DNA of 7,205 bases from an uncultured Clostridia bacterium (GTDB taxonomy: Bacteria; Bacillota; Clostridia; Christensenellales; Borkfalkiaceae). Shown piece by piece: positions 6,768-7,205 of this stretch. A program made the translations under genes and the position numbers. The stretch is taken from positions 1-7,205 of the forward strand of contig CAMNIW010000067.1 of NCBI GenBank assembly GCA_946540675.1, in the 5' to 3' direction. The notes under the pieces are model-generated. The model searched no databases and was not told the DNA's origin. It saw only the letters and a program-made list of their open reading frames with translations. Each line of letters opens with the position of its first letter. Within the stretch, counting starts at the first letter, position 1.

Positions 6768-7205
6768 TCAGGCTACGGTTATGGTAAGAATATAACCGTC
6801 GGCGTCTTCGGTGCCGCCCCAGTCTTTACCTATGTCCTTTGCCGCAATGGTGACGGTATAACCGTTGGTCTTCATATCGTCCGTGATGGTCACGGCGTCG
6901 AGATTACAAGCGAGATTCTGCATCTTTATCCTTCCGCCGCTTCCCCACGCGTCGAAGAAGACTTTTTGTCCGTCTTTCGACTTGAAGTCGAGTTTGATGG
7001 AAGTTTTGCCCTGCTCCGCGAGATATTTGATATAATCGGCAGAGATCGTTATCTTGTTGTTTACCGTTCCGTCCGAATTGAGATCGAGAGTGAATACGTA
7101 AGTTCCGTCCGAATACTTCACCGCGGAATCCGCCGATACGTACGTCGCGGGTTTATCCGCGTCGAACTCTTTTATCCACTCTATTTTAAGGGTGCATCCG
7201 TCTGC
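6768..7205 (-). CDS. C-terminal part of an unrecognised beta-rich protein (5' end outside window)
   Basis: The frame is open from the window edge (reading ADGCTLKIEWIKEFDADK...) to a TGA at 6768-6770, giving 145 residues without a start, so this is a fragment. A GTG at 7119-7121 falls inside the open frame and is unlikely to be the start. The visible part alternates beta-type stretches (TYVFTLDL, KITISADYI, TSIKLDFKS, YTVTIAAKDI, YILTITVA) with Gly/Asp/Asn turns, which fits one or two beta-sandwich modules at the end of a larger, probably extracellular, protein. It ends directly after the last beta stretch, with no LPXTG motif, membrane segment or S-layer module. It lies 87 bases upstream of the permease pair on the same strand, so it may belong to the same locus. 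I do not recognise the family. A role as an accessory domain of a glycan-active protein is only inference from the neighbours. Confidence 0.85.
   Translation of the reverse strand, partial: ADGCTLKIEWIKEFDADKPATYVSADSAVKYSDGTYVFTLDLNSDGTVNNKITISADYIKYLAEQGKTSIKLDFKSKDGQKVFFDAWGSGGRIKMQNLACNLDAVTITDDMKTNGYTVTIAAKDIGKDWGGTEDADGYILTITVA

Noticed and set aside
7044..7090. DLNSDGTVN in the upstream fragment resembles a dockerin or EF-hand calcium loop
   Set aside because: The acidic residue needed at position 12 of the loop is replaced by Ile, there is no second dockerin repeat, and the motif sits in a beta-turn between strands. A cellulosome link is not supported.

Overview
The window looks like part of a carbohydrate-uptake and processing locus from a Gram-positive bacterium, probably an anaerobic Clostridia-type Bacillota. 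The grounds are the Gram-positive style lipoproteins, strong AGGAG-type ribosome binding sites, the LplB/LplC-like permease pair and the tightly packed gene order. The lineage is an inference from style only; there is no marker gene.

All supported genes lie on the minus strand, so transcription runs from high to low coordinates. In that order: (1) 6768-7205, the C-terminal 145 residues of a protein cut by the window edge, made of beta-rich sequence of unknown function; (2) an 87-base spacer holding a perfect 14-bp hairpin at 6704-6735; (3) 5724-6680, a MalF/UgpA-type sugar ABC permease; (4) 4852-5712, its MalG/UgpE-type partner; (5) 3306-4808, the extracellular lipoprotein sugar-binding protein; (6) 1714-3309, a secreted protein with two predicted LamG/concanavalin-like beta-sandwich regions; (7) 128-1690, a lipoprotein with a predicted TIM-barrel glycoside-hydrolase-like domain and a C-terminal beta-sandwich; (8) a terminator-like hairpin at 89-111, and then the last 67 bases, which may hold the start of another gene.

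Genes 3 to 7 form one tight transcription unit. The spacings are 11 bases, 43 bases, a 4-base ATGA overlap and 23 bases. The reading is a small glycan-utilisation cassette. A surface enzyme (gene 7) and a secreted glycan-binding-like protein (gene 6) would act outside the membrane. The binding protein would hand a released saccharide to the two permeases. No ATP-binding subunit and no transcription regulator is encoded here, so the importer probably borrows an MsmX/MsmK-type shared ATPase from elsewhere.

The transport genes are ordinary. The less ordinary parts are the two extracytoplasmic proteins encoded last, neither of which I can place in a precise family, and the strong hairpin that lacks a U-tract ahead of the permease genes. 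I see no convincing evidence of a wholly new system, RNA gene, CRISPR array or mobile element.
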